NCBI GenBank assembly: GCA_033558025.1
Contig: JAUCEF010000014.1
Location: 3,596,001 to 3,660,000, forward strand
Length of the DNA: 64,000 nucleotides
Source: Phytophthora sp. 'mugwort'
Taxonomy: Eukaryota; Oomycota; Peronosporomycetes; Peronosporales; Peronosporaceae
Direction: 5' to 3'
Shown: one piece after another, positions 55,434 to 64,000 of the stretch
Layout of the letters: each line of letters begins with the position of its first letter
Numbering within the stretch: the first letter of the stretch is position 1
Notes under the pieces: model-generated
Told to the model about the DNA's origin: nothing
Database searches by the model: none
The model's input: the letters and a program-made list of their open reading frames with translations, nothing else
Translations under genes and position numbers: made by a program

Positions 55434-56280
55434 TTACCACCAACAATAAGCATCTCGTCGAGACAAAAGAAATCTCGAGACGTACTCTTCGAAGTAGTTG
55501 GCACGACGCACCTGCACAAAGTGGTTCTCACACAGATTGTGTGTGCGCTCGTACGCCGGTTTAATGCACCCGTCGACGTCGCATCGCTTTCCGCCGCCAT
55601 GAGCCCAGCAGAAGCCGTTTGAAACAGCTACTTTGGAGCACTCGGCATTTCGGCATTTGGTGCCTCCGCCGTGCGCCCAGCACAAACCACGCGCCTTCGC
55701 CTTCTTGTTGCATCCGTCGTGCTTGCACGCCACCGAGCCACCTGTCAGTCAACAAAAACATTAAATTAAGCCACACATACGGTGCATGTATGTGCATTGC
55801 TTGTTCCGTTTACACACCGTGTTTCCAGCAGAGACCACGGAGCTTAGCACTTGTATTGCATCCTTCTAGCGAACACTTCTTGCCACCCTGCGTACACGAC
55901 GAACGCAGTGAGGTCCACCGTCCCATGAGAACACACGTGTATGTCCATAATCGATGAATGAAAAACCACGAGACAAAAAGATGACGCAGTCATGCCATAC
56001 GCACCCCGTGGCGACAGCAGAGCCCCTTGTGCACAATATAGTTGTGGCAGCCGTCGTGTTTACAAGTGCGGCGACGTTTCTTCTCCTCCTTACTCAGCCC
56101 TGAGGTCTGTTTGAGGCCGTCCGGCTTCGCTGCGGCCGGCGCCGATTGGCGAGTACGTCGGATGGGCACATTGAGGATGAAAAGCAGCCCAAACTTGTGC
56201 GAGGTCGGCCCTAAGTCATGGGCGTGAGGCAGCTGGGCTCCATCGATGGAGACGAACTTGTCGGGCGCCACCACCTCCAT
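55434..56280 (-). CDS. Cys/His repeat protein, 217 aa, three exons
   Basis: Exons on the minus strand are 56280-56005, 55887-55818 (70 nt) and 55741-55434. Donors are GTGCGT and GTGTGT, and acceptors end ACGCAG and GACAG. The spliced length is 654 nt and in frame. The protein starts MEVVAPDKFVSIDGAQLPHA, carries HKFGLLFILNVPIRR near residue 32 and a basic linker KEEKKRRRTC, then five repeats (for example CHNYIVHKGLCCRHGGGKKC, CSKVAVSNGFCWAHGGGKRC) and ends THNLCENHFVQVRRANYF. Intron positions and exon sizes 2 and 3 equal those of the gene at 27041-27937, so the two are recent paralogues. No disabling change is seen. Function is unknown; zinc binding is inferred. Confidence 0.82.
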
Positions 56281-59200
56281 TCTCCTTAGATCCTTTCGGG
56301 ACGCGCGCGATGGGTATGTGGGGACCCCTTCGAAATTATTTGGTCGGTGGGTCGGCTGCGGGCACGCGACCCGGAAAATGCTCATAGCAACGACGGCCCA
56401 ATTTACAGTTACGACGAACTGATAAAAAGGGAGCACAAAAAACTGTTGGACCAAAGGACCATGAAGAGCGCCAACAAGGCTGGATGGAGCATGGACAAGA
56501 GCAGTGTGCAAGCTAGCAGTGTTGACACTTACAAGGGCCGTTTCGGGATTGGGTGGCGGCCTGCTATTTGCTGGTGGGGCTGGCGGGTGCGTCTCAACTG
56601 GAAAGGTCGCTCTTCGAAAGATATCATATAATGGATCTCTCCTATGAATCACGTGGCCCGGCAATCGATGCTCGTACCTGAGTTACATCCGAGTGTGAGA
56701 CGTCGCCACGGCGAATCTTCTCGTCGCTCATAAGCCTTGGGAACCAGTCTCAGGAACTGAAACCCATAAAATGTTACAAGAAGTGCTCGTAAGAAATAGG
56801 CTTGATTTCAAGGGTGATGAATGAGCTGGTACTTGACGTTGTCTACCACAGAGCCGCCATGCAAGTCTGCAAAGCACATCATCTCAAAAGCGAGCTAGCC
56901 TCTCATCGACCGGCAGTCTGCTCGTGACGATCCGTCTAAAAGTTATAAAGCGCTGAAGCCATAACTTGAAGTGATGCCGCCGCGCCATCGTAGCGTAAAT
57001 AGTAGGCGTTTTGCTGCTGCCTGTGAATCATCTCGAAAGGTCCATGGCCGCCACCATAGGAATGTGCAATGGCCACATGGGCCGATTTGTCCTTGGGGCT
57101 ATTAATAAGCTTCACACCCGGGCTACACGTACTAGTACAGTATAGTAGCAGCGACAGTGCACTATGTAGCATTCCAAACCGACTTCCTCCAAACTAAAAG
57201 GTGCTGTTCTATGATAATTTATATATCATTGATACGGTTGACACTTCAAGGGTCGTTTCAGCTCTAAATTTAATACTTGGGTTAGCAATGTGAACTTATG
57301 CCACCATCGCAAGGAAAAAAACTTCGGCGTTTACTTTACTTCAAATGTCCATATTCCGGTAGTGAGCAGCAAGTTATGCAAGCGAACTGGGGTGCATCCA
57401 TTTGAGTGCGCATGGATTGAGTGGTCAAGGAACCAGAGCTCGCTTGGAAATAATTTATTGGCTTCATTCCCGTTTCCAATCTATAAGACCATCGCATAGA
57501 ACAATAAGTGCGCTTCAAGATACCCATCATATTTATGATATGTCAGAAAATTCGAAAACCCGTTTGCCGTCGAAAAAAAAAAAACAGAATTGCAAGCGCC
57601 TGGAAAGCCACTTCCAATGTACGTAATACGTCTTTCGCGGAATGAAAAGTTTTCAGAAACAATAATCACCATTCTGTCTGTATACTGCGAATTACCTTTG
57701 GCTTTCAATTAAATTCGCAACAACCTCATACTACACGAGCATCTTCCCAGGTTCGACTTTGAGTCGTTGATCCATTGATGCATTTCTCAATACTCCACAA
57801 AAGAAAGGTCAGTTCAGCGATCTCCTGTAGAGAAATGTACAAGAGCTGTCAATTCTCAACTGTTGTGTCGGCACTGCTTCTGTGCAACTGCATGTACCTT
57901 GTCGTATCAGACAACAGATGGCTGGTGACCAACGCAGCAAGAAGCTGCAAAAACGACGTTGGATGCGGCATGCAAGTCCGCAATCGTAGTCACCAGAAGA
58001 TTGATCAACGTTCTGACATCATCGAGACTGCATGTTTCTCGTGGGTGGTTACCGTAGTGGAGTGGCCCATTGCAGATTGTCACGATGATAGGTCCTCATA
58101 GAGGCAGACACCAACCTCGAGGACATAGTCATCTATTATTTATACGATAAAGTATGCAATATACTCCACGACGTGAAATCGACGAGATACTTCAGTCCCG
58201 GCTCGGTTATCACCTACGGTTTTCGCTGGCTACATCAGAAATTGCGTTGGAATGTTAAGCAGCACCAGGGTCGGCACGAAGCCAGCTTCTGGCTTAGTAC
58301 TCAAATGACAGCCACTCAGAGGCAGACAAAGTGATATGGCTGGACCTTGACTGTAGATTACGGTATTAATAACTGGTCTTTTTCTGGCGCTTGGTAAACA
58401 GTATCGGAATTGCGGAGGCGCGCACGCAAGTTGCGCGGCCGTTTCCGCCGGAATAGACCAGTGGTGTCGATCGACTGCCGTTAAGCGCGCTCGAACGATC
58501 TCGAGCATCAAAGGAGGGGAGGGGGGGGCAGTCGGATTATCGCTTCACCAATCCGAGTGGGATGTAAAAGCAACTTACCAACCAACCAATCGTATATGGC
58601 GGAAATACATTCACGATTTGCACATCCCCTGATCAATAGAAGCTCTTTGTGTGCGTTGAATCTATGCTTTGTTGTCGAATATGAGGTTATAAAACTCGTC
58701 CAGGTATCCAACCCAAGCATAAATACTGGGCCTCGGAACGGGGACGTTGTTGAATTTGAGCTGCTTGTAGATTGAAGCGGGGAATAGTTTCTGGTCTTGC
58801 TATAGCTAGAATTGCTCATTCTGTAGCTCTGTCGCCAAAACGTGCGTGTTACGCGACTAGTTTCTTGAGTTCCAGCATCTTTGTCACGTCATGCTCGTTA
58901 TTGTAATGGGTTTTGAACGTCTCGACCATCGTCACTCGGTGGCGGCGGTTCCACAAGTTGAGCCTGGATCAGCCCGCCAGCTTCACAATTTCGTCCACAA
59001 ATTCGTCTTCTTGACCAGGTCCGTACGACCCATTTCCGAATCTTCCTTTTCTAATAATGACTAAAATCAAGTGAGCTTAGTATTTTCTGCTCTACGCCCT
59101 CTCGTATATGGCAGCGCATACGACGTGCAAATCGGTTCCTCGGATTACATGTATAACGTCTTGAGGAGCATCCATACAAGAGATTATAGCTTCAGATCGA

Positions 59201-59429
59201 TGCGTTGATTCCCAGAAAGGGGTTGATTAAGGCGGGGGGAATTATACCGTATTACATGGTAGCAAATGCAAGACTTGTATCGCCATGCGCAGAAAAATGA
59301 ATACTTGTATTACTCCATTGCACGGCGTTATTCACAGCGCCAACAATCAAATTCAAAATGTGAACGCTGGAATTCAAATGACCTTTACAAAATGATATTC
59401 ATCATTATATTCTGTATAATAGGATACGG
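56281..59429. other. No recognisable gene
   Basis: The part next to 56280 should hold the promoter of the Cys/His repeat gene. Remaining open frames (for example 57775-58101 plus, 58819-58508 minus) show no known motif. A poly-A run (about 57566-57577) and G-rich DNA near 58513-58530 are present. Confidence 0.4.
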
Positions 59430-60673
59430 ATGATTGGATCTGGGGTCTTAAAAAAAGGGCGGGAAGCTTCGCTCGAACGCTGCGCTCAGCCTACAACCTC
59501 AGTTCGCAATTGGCAGAATGCAATCACCAAACTACAAGAAGTACTCGCAGGAGGTGCGATCCTGCGTTTTGCGCGCGGCCAAGGAGACCAAGAACACTGG
59601 AAGATCGTCGTTGAGCTCCATGATGTCCCAGAGCGAACCGCCTGGGGCTGGATCAAGGTAGCGATGGGGCGACGGCGACTGGAGCGGCTCCCAACAGCGG
59701 TGTGGCGGCTATACCAAGAAGCTTATCGAAGCTCATATTGATTATTAGCTCGACGAGCTCGCCAGCACGCCAGAACTGACTCTCGTGAAGATGAATGAGC
59801 TCGTCCAGCAGAAGTTTGCTCGCCAGCACGCCAGAACTGTCTCTCGTGAAGATGAATGAGCTCGTCCAGCAGAAGTTTGACATGTCAACCGTGAGACCGT
59901 GCGTCGTGCTCTCAACACGCAGAGCTTCACGCTGAAGAAGATGCACCGGGACGTCTTTAGCCACAACAACGCTATCAACAAGCAAAAGCGCTACGATTAT
60001 GTGGTCAAGTTCTACGCGGCCCTCGCTAACAACAAGAAGGTGTTTTACATGGACGAGACTAACTTCGACTTGTGGTGCTCGCGTGGACGGATTGGAGTGC
60101 CCGAGGACAGCGAGCAGTGCAGACAAGCATGGAAAGCAAAGGTAAGAATATCCACGTTATTGCGGTTATATCGAGTACAGGCCTAGCCTATCAGGAATCC
60201 CAGTTTGGGTCTTTCACGTCAGAACTTGCGAACGAGTTCATTCGACGTTTCTTGCGCTATATTCGCGCTTCCACGCCGCTCGAAGAGGTTGTTCTTGTCC
60301 TCGACAATGCCCCCTGCCACACATCCGCCAAGGACGTCTTCGAAAAGCAGGAGTCGCAGCGGCGTAGATGCTGAAGCTTGGATCCTACTCACCCATGCTC
60401 AATCCTATAGAGAACGTGTTCTCTGTCTACAAGAGCGCCGTGAAACGCTTCCTCGCTCGACAGTGCCGAACTATTGTACGCGTCCCTGAAGGAACGACCA
60501 TAACGGCGTACCGAGCCGTATTTTTGGAGCTCGCTGCGGATCCTCTCTTCGCTGAAATTGTGACGCCCGAGCTGTGCAACCGAGCTTTCTGCCACACGCT
60601 TCCCCACCATCAGCGGCTTCGTGGACATGGAAGTCGGTACTTAATGTATCGAACGGATTCAGCAGGAATATAA
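59430..60673 (+). pseudogene. Tc1/mariner-type DDE transposase, broken
   Basis: The N-terminal part (59430-59741) reads EHWKIVVELHDVPERTAWGW and then IKVAMGRRR, a helix-turn-helix. The frame is broken at a 61-bp tandem duplication. The catalytic part resumes at 59899: SHNNAINKQKRYDYVVKFYA, VFYMDETNFDLWCSRGR (first D), then VVLVLDNAPCHTSAKDVFEK (second D, about 60280-60340) and LGSYSPMLNPIENVFSVYKS (third acidic residue E, 60374-60433). It ends at 60673. Three or four frame changes separate the pieces. Apart from these the sequence is well preserved, so inactivation looks fairly recent. It differs from the plant-type mariner at 5.3 kb. Confidence 0.8.
59758..59879. repeat. 61-bp tandem duplication in the transposase gene
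   Basis: 59758-59818 and 59819-59879 are identical except for one base (GAACTGA versus GAACTGT). 61 is not a multiple of three, so the duplication shifts the reading frame. Confidence 0.92.
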
Positions 60674-60837
60674 AATCTTGAAGGTAATGTATTTGCCAGG
60701 TTTTTGAATTCCAGCGTTTACATTTTGAATTTGATTGTTGGCGTTGTGAATAACGCCGTGCAATGGTGCAATGTAAACTTAAATTCCTTTGACTTCTGTC
60801 TACCCGCACTCTACAAGTTCGTCGGGGCGAACATTCT

Positions 60838-61678
60838 TCATGCGTCGTTTAAACGTGTAGTTCTCTTCCCATCGTTCAACTGGTCGTGGTGTTTGACGCA
60901 GTAGTTGTGGGTGCGCTCGTACGCAGCTTTCTTGCAGCCCTCGTACTCACAGCGTTTCCCCCCGCCATGAGCGCAGCAGCAGCCATTTGAGACTGCCACC
61001 TTCATGCAGCTGGGGCTCGAGCACTTTGTGCCCCCTTCGTGCGTCCAACACAGACCGCGCTCTTTTCCTCGACGCTGATAGCCTTCCGCAATGCACTGCA
61101 CGGAACCTCCTACCGAATGCAAGACTCCAGATTAGCTTGACATGAGCGAGTTTTAAACACAAACTTAGAAATATTTTACGCACGATGGCGCTAGCAGAGC
61201 CCGGCGTTCTTGGCACTGGATCTGCAATCTTCAAAGGAGCATTTCTTGCCGCCCTACGACAATGCAAAAATAAGTATAAGACCATTGTCGTAGTGTATTG
61301 GACCAGAGCCAAATGTTTCACCCCATGGCGGAAGCAGAGCCCTTGTTAATAATGTAATTCTCGCAGTTGTCGACACTGCACTTATGCAATCGTCTCTTCT
61401 CCTCATAGCCGAGCGTCCTCCTAGCTTTGGGTTTCCTCCTACCGTCGGAGTTGGTGGAAGTCGTAGCAGACATCGAACTGACACCTGCTGCAGACGACAA
61501 CGGAGTGGTAAAGGTTGACGACCGCACCACTTTCTGCCTCGCACGAGTTGACGAACCAGTGCGGCTCCGCTGTCGAGACGGTCTCGACGGCGTTCATGAT
61601 GAAACCCAAGGACACATTGACGTTGACGCGGTTGTCGGCCTGTGCGGTGTCCACAGTGTTGACTGGTGCGCGCAGCAT
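60838..61678 (-). pseudogene. Cys/His repeat protein pseudogene, most diverged copy
   Basis: The plan matches the three-exon paralogues: an N-terminus from the ATG at 61678 with VNVSLGFIMNAVETVST (in place of HKFGLPFILN), then in another frame YEEKRRLHKCSVDNCENYII and NKG, a second exon (61256-61187) GGKKCSFEDCRSSAKNAGLC, and a third (about 61110-60838) SVQCIAEGYQRRGKERGLCW, CMKVAVSNGCCCAHGGGKRC, ending THNYCVKHHDQLN. Disabling changes are a frameshift in the N-terminus near 61530, a one-base loss near 61350 (NKGSASAMG for NKGLCFRHG), and TAG replacing the conserved Trp codon in exon 2. It is the oldest of the five copies by divergence. Confidence 0.75.
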
Positions 61679-61699
61679 AGCTGGATTTACAGTTCACGT

Positions 61700-62392
61700 T
61701 GGGCTCCGCTGCGTAAGTTGATAAATAGATCCCGGTGGACTGCAGAAGAAACGCGGTGTTGGAAATAACCGCCAGCATTGCGTCGCACGTGCGAAAGCAA
61801 AAAGGACGTACATACATCGGCTGCCTCCTAGCAGGCGTCCTGAAGGACATGACATTATTTCCTGTGGGTTCACTGTCAAGTTAAATACACTGTACATGGA
61901 TATAAAAATGATTTCGGCTTTCATCCTCTGATTAAATTCAAATGACGCTCCCGCCCCAGGTTTTCTTAAAAACAGCGTCAAGGTGGCAGCTCGTAATACA
62001 GCTTGAGCACTTTAAAAATGCCACTCTGCAGTTTTGTAGCCGTTTTCCGGGCCCAATGCGACCGACTTATATTTGTTGTGCGTTTCGTTACTAATTGTGA
62101 GGTTGTGTGTACCGTAAAACCTGTGTAATATCCGACACACTTTTGACTTTGAGGTTTGGGTCCCTTAAAAATCGATAATTCACAATTCATACGGAAAAAC
62201 AGAGGGGGGGGGGGGGGGGGTTACCCTGAGAACCCTCCCACCGCCGGGAACGATTATTATAACACAAAGTATTGCACTTGCCTTAGACGCTTACCTCTCC
62301 TCTGCTCATCATGTCTACAATGTTTCTCTTCATCATCGATCTCACCAACCTCAGAATCAAGAATCTCTATTCGCTTTAGTTGCTCAGCGAGA
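61700..62392. other. Non-coding interval with a 17-G run
   Basis: AT-rich sequence with no gene recognised. A run of 17 G lies at 62204-62220. Confidence 0.4.
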
Positions 62393-62892
62393 TCATTTAG
62401 ACGATGCCTCAAATGTTGGGTCGACACGTGGCACGGCGAGGACGCCCTTAAACCCGTTCAAGATCATCGAATCGGACAGCTCGTCCCACGCGCTGGCAAC
62501 ACAGCCAACCAGTTCATCCCTGGACGGCGCCTTAACCACGCTGCCGCTCTCCTGGTTCGCCAGCTTATCCGTCAGCCAGTCGACCCAGCGTTGGCGCAGA
62601 CGCTGCTTTAACGGGCGGTTCCAAGCAATGCCCGCCGGCTGTACAGCCGAGGGCGGCGACCTCGACCCGCACTGGTATACACATTGAGTTTCCAAGCTAA
62701 TATGTCTTGGCAGGAGTAGTTGGAAGTTATTGTCGGCCACACCATAGACGCTGGAGTTTCGAGCTCTGCCGAGGCGATTCGTGGATGACTATTCCGAGTG
62801 CTATGCAGCCTGCCGGTATATTGGTTGTTGGCAAAGGTAAGTGGGTGCAAGATAGTACCTTGTTCACTGCCCGCTGAAAGACGATAGAACAC
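62393..62892 (-). pseudogene. pogo/Tigger-type (DDE_1) transposase fragment, C-terminal part
   Basis: The minus frame 62740-62393 reads PAGIAWNRPLKQRLRQRWVD, WLTDKLANQESGSVVKAPSR and DELVGCVASAWDELSDSMIL, matching the segment after the last acidic residue in pogo/CENP-B-like transposases (QPLDVAWNKPLK...). Catalytic residues upstream are not preserved in one frame. A stop lies soon after NGFKGVLAVPRVDPTFEASS. The rest of the element was not found. Confidence 0.55.
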
Positions 62893-63892
62893 CGTCGCTT
62901 TTCCCAGTCATCTCGACCGTTTACTTGAATGGTTTATCTTCTCGAACTGAAGGAGTCATAGCCGCTGTCAACAAACGCAACCCGTATAGCGACAACTTAC
63001 ACGTTCGTTGCGTCGGGGTACGTCAAAGGCATGTACATCGAATCCGTAGCTGGTGATACTCACATTCTGCGACGCACTCGAACCAGTCTGATGCCCGAGG
63101 AAGACTGTCTGCTTGCCCCAACGCTCCTTGGATTAGTCCTCAAGGAGGATTCGATTACGTTTATCGCAAACCTGCCGAGCCGAAACCGTACGCTTTTGCA
63201 GTTAGGCGATTCTTCTCAAAAGCTGGCTGCTTCACTACAATAGCTAACTTTGGTAGTTCACCGCCCTTTCAAAATCGTCTTGCTCCTAAACGTAGACAAT
63301 CAATCCCTTGAATTGGTCATGCGTATCCCATCCCTTGCCCACTCCTACCATCGCATCTTCATAGATAACGTCGGCGCCCAAATCGTCCTGCTGCTTCCTT
63401 CCTTGTGTTGTTTCTCGTCCTAAATCGACTCGGCGTCCTCGAATATCTCTAACACGTTGGCGAGCCAGTCGTCCCGCTCGGTGTGCTTTCGTCGACGCCG
63501 CTGGCGGCAGAGCACTTGGTCGGCTTAGCCTGGAACTCGGAGAGTAGAAGTGTACAGCGTTCACGACAGCAGTGTTCGTACGCGTCAACCTTCGACGTTG
63601 TAGCCACGGCAGCCTAAAATCCTGTCTTCGACCAGCAGTTCCGCGTAGAACGGGTTGATGATCAGGATCTACTTGAACATAGCGTCGTCATCGACCTCGT
63701 TGAATCTCAGTTAAGTCTTGGGTTTTTGGCGGACTGGGCGTCTGATTTATGGCTTGGCTGGGCCAGGACGGCTAACGGGTTGGTTGGCAAGTGCGGCTCG
63801 AAAGCCACATTCCAATGAATAAAAGCACTGATGCAACTACTAGTCGAGTTCCGACTGCAAACTGGTCGGTGTGTGTTTATTTAGTCCCAACA
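62893..63892. other. Unassigned region, possible retroelement remnants
   Basis: A plus frame at 63031-63243 (with RTSLMPEEDCLLAPTLLGLV) and a minus frame at 63588-63286 are of unknown nature. Confidence 0.3.
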
Positions 63893-64000
63893 CATTCCGC
63901 TCGCTGTTCCAGCTCACTGCGCTACTCCCATTGCCCTACCCCATTCCGCTCGCTGTTCCAGCTCACTACACTACTCCCATTGACCTACCCCATTCCGCTC
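63893..64000. repeat. 49-bp tandem repeat at the window end
   Basis: Units start with CATTCCGCTCGCTGTTCCAG at 63893, 63942 and 63991 (the last cut by the window edge). Copies 1 and 2 differ at a few bases (CTGCGC/CTACAC, TTGCCC/TTGACC). The array continues beyond the window. Confidence 0.9.

Noticed and set aside
1..64000. CRISPR array, bacterial operons, rRNA genes
   Set aside because: No regularly spaced identical repeats with unique spacers, no ribosome-binding-site-led operons and no rRNA landmarks were seen; the window is eukaryotic.
1..64000. Secreted RXLR or Crinkler effector genes
   Set aside because: Open frames were scanned for a signal peptide followed by RXLR or LFLAK motifs; none was convincing.

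Overview
The window looks like repeat-rich nuclear DNA of an oomycete (Phytophthora/downy-mildew type). The reasons are: two near-consensus copies of the oomycete initiator element (GCTCATTYYNCAWTTT), 70-nt internal exons with GT..AG introns, a plant-type mariner relic, a DIRS-type tyrosine-recombinase retroelement, Ty3 and Copia relics, and an integrated Polinton-like virus. Only a handful of genes look intact; most of the sequence is broken mobile DNA. No RNA, homology-search or phylogeny data were available, so family names rest on motifs read by eye.

1-4.9 kb: a head-to-head pair of isocyanide synthase genes (PvcA/DIT1 family). The right-hand one is complete, 627 aa, and fused to a TauD-type Fe(II)/2-oxoglutarate dioxygenase. 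The left-hand one runs off the window. Each has an oomycete initiator upstream of a matching MAPN start. The last 239 nt visible of the left gene match the right gene except at one base, although the upstream parts are clearly diverged, which points to gene conversion.

5-24 kb: nested dead transposons. These are a plant-type mariner relic (5.3-6.4 kb), a Ty3/Gypsy element (8.3-14.0 kb) with an internal tandem repeat and a small insertion in its RT, a DIRS-type element on the minus strand (16.4-20.4 kb) with a pair of direct repeats, a Mutator-like transposase fragment (20.6-21.2 kb), and a Copia pol relic (21.2-24.1 kb) interrupted by a duplicated hairpin.

25-31 kb: three members of a Cys/His repeat protein family (WRKY19-like C-x4-C-x9-C-x3-H-G-G repeats). 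One is intact and intronless, one is intact with two introns, and one is a frameshifted pseudogene. Two more members lie at 55-56 kb (intact, same two introns) and 61 kb (pseudogene).

35-42 kb: an endogenous Polinton-like virus. It has an adenovirus-type maturation protease (intact), a major capsid protein, a penton-like minor capsid protein, a packaging ATPase, a fibre-like protein, a two-repeat FGKYKG protein and a possible virion core protein; all but the protease and perhaps the core protein are broken. A tRNA-like sequence and a 12-G run lie at its right edge.

45-64 kb: a Copia element with both LTRs but only the RT/RNase H half of its coding region, a second Mutator-like fragment, a second Ty3/Gypsy relic (50-53 kb), a Tc1/mariner-type DDE transposase (59.4-60.7 kb) broken by a 61-bp tandem duplication, a pogo/Tigger-type DDE fragment (62.4-62.9 kb), and a 49-bp tandem repeat at the right end.
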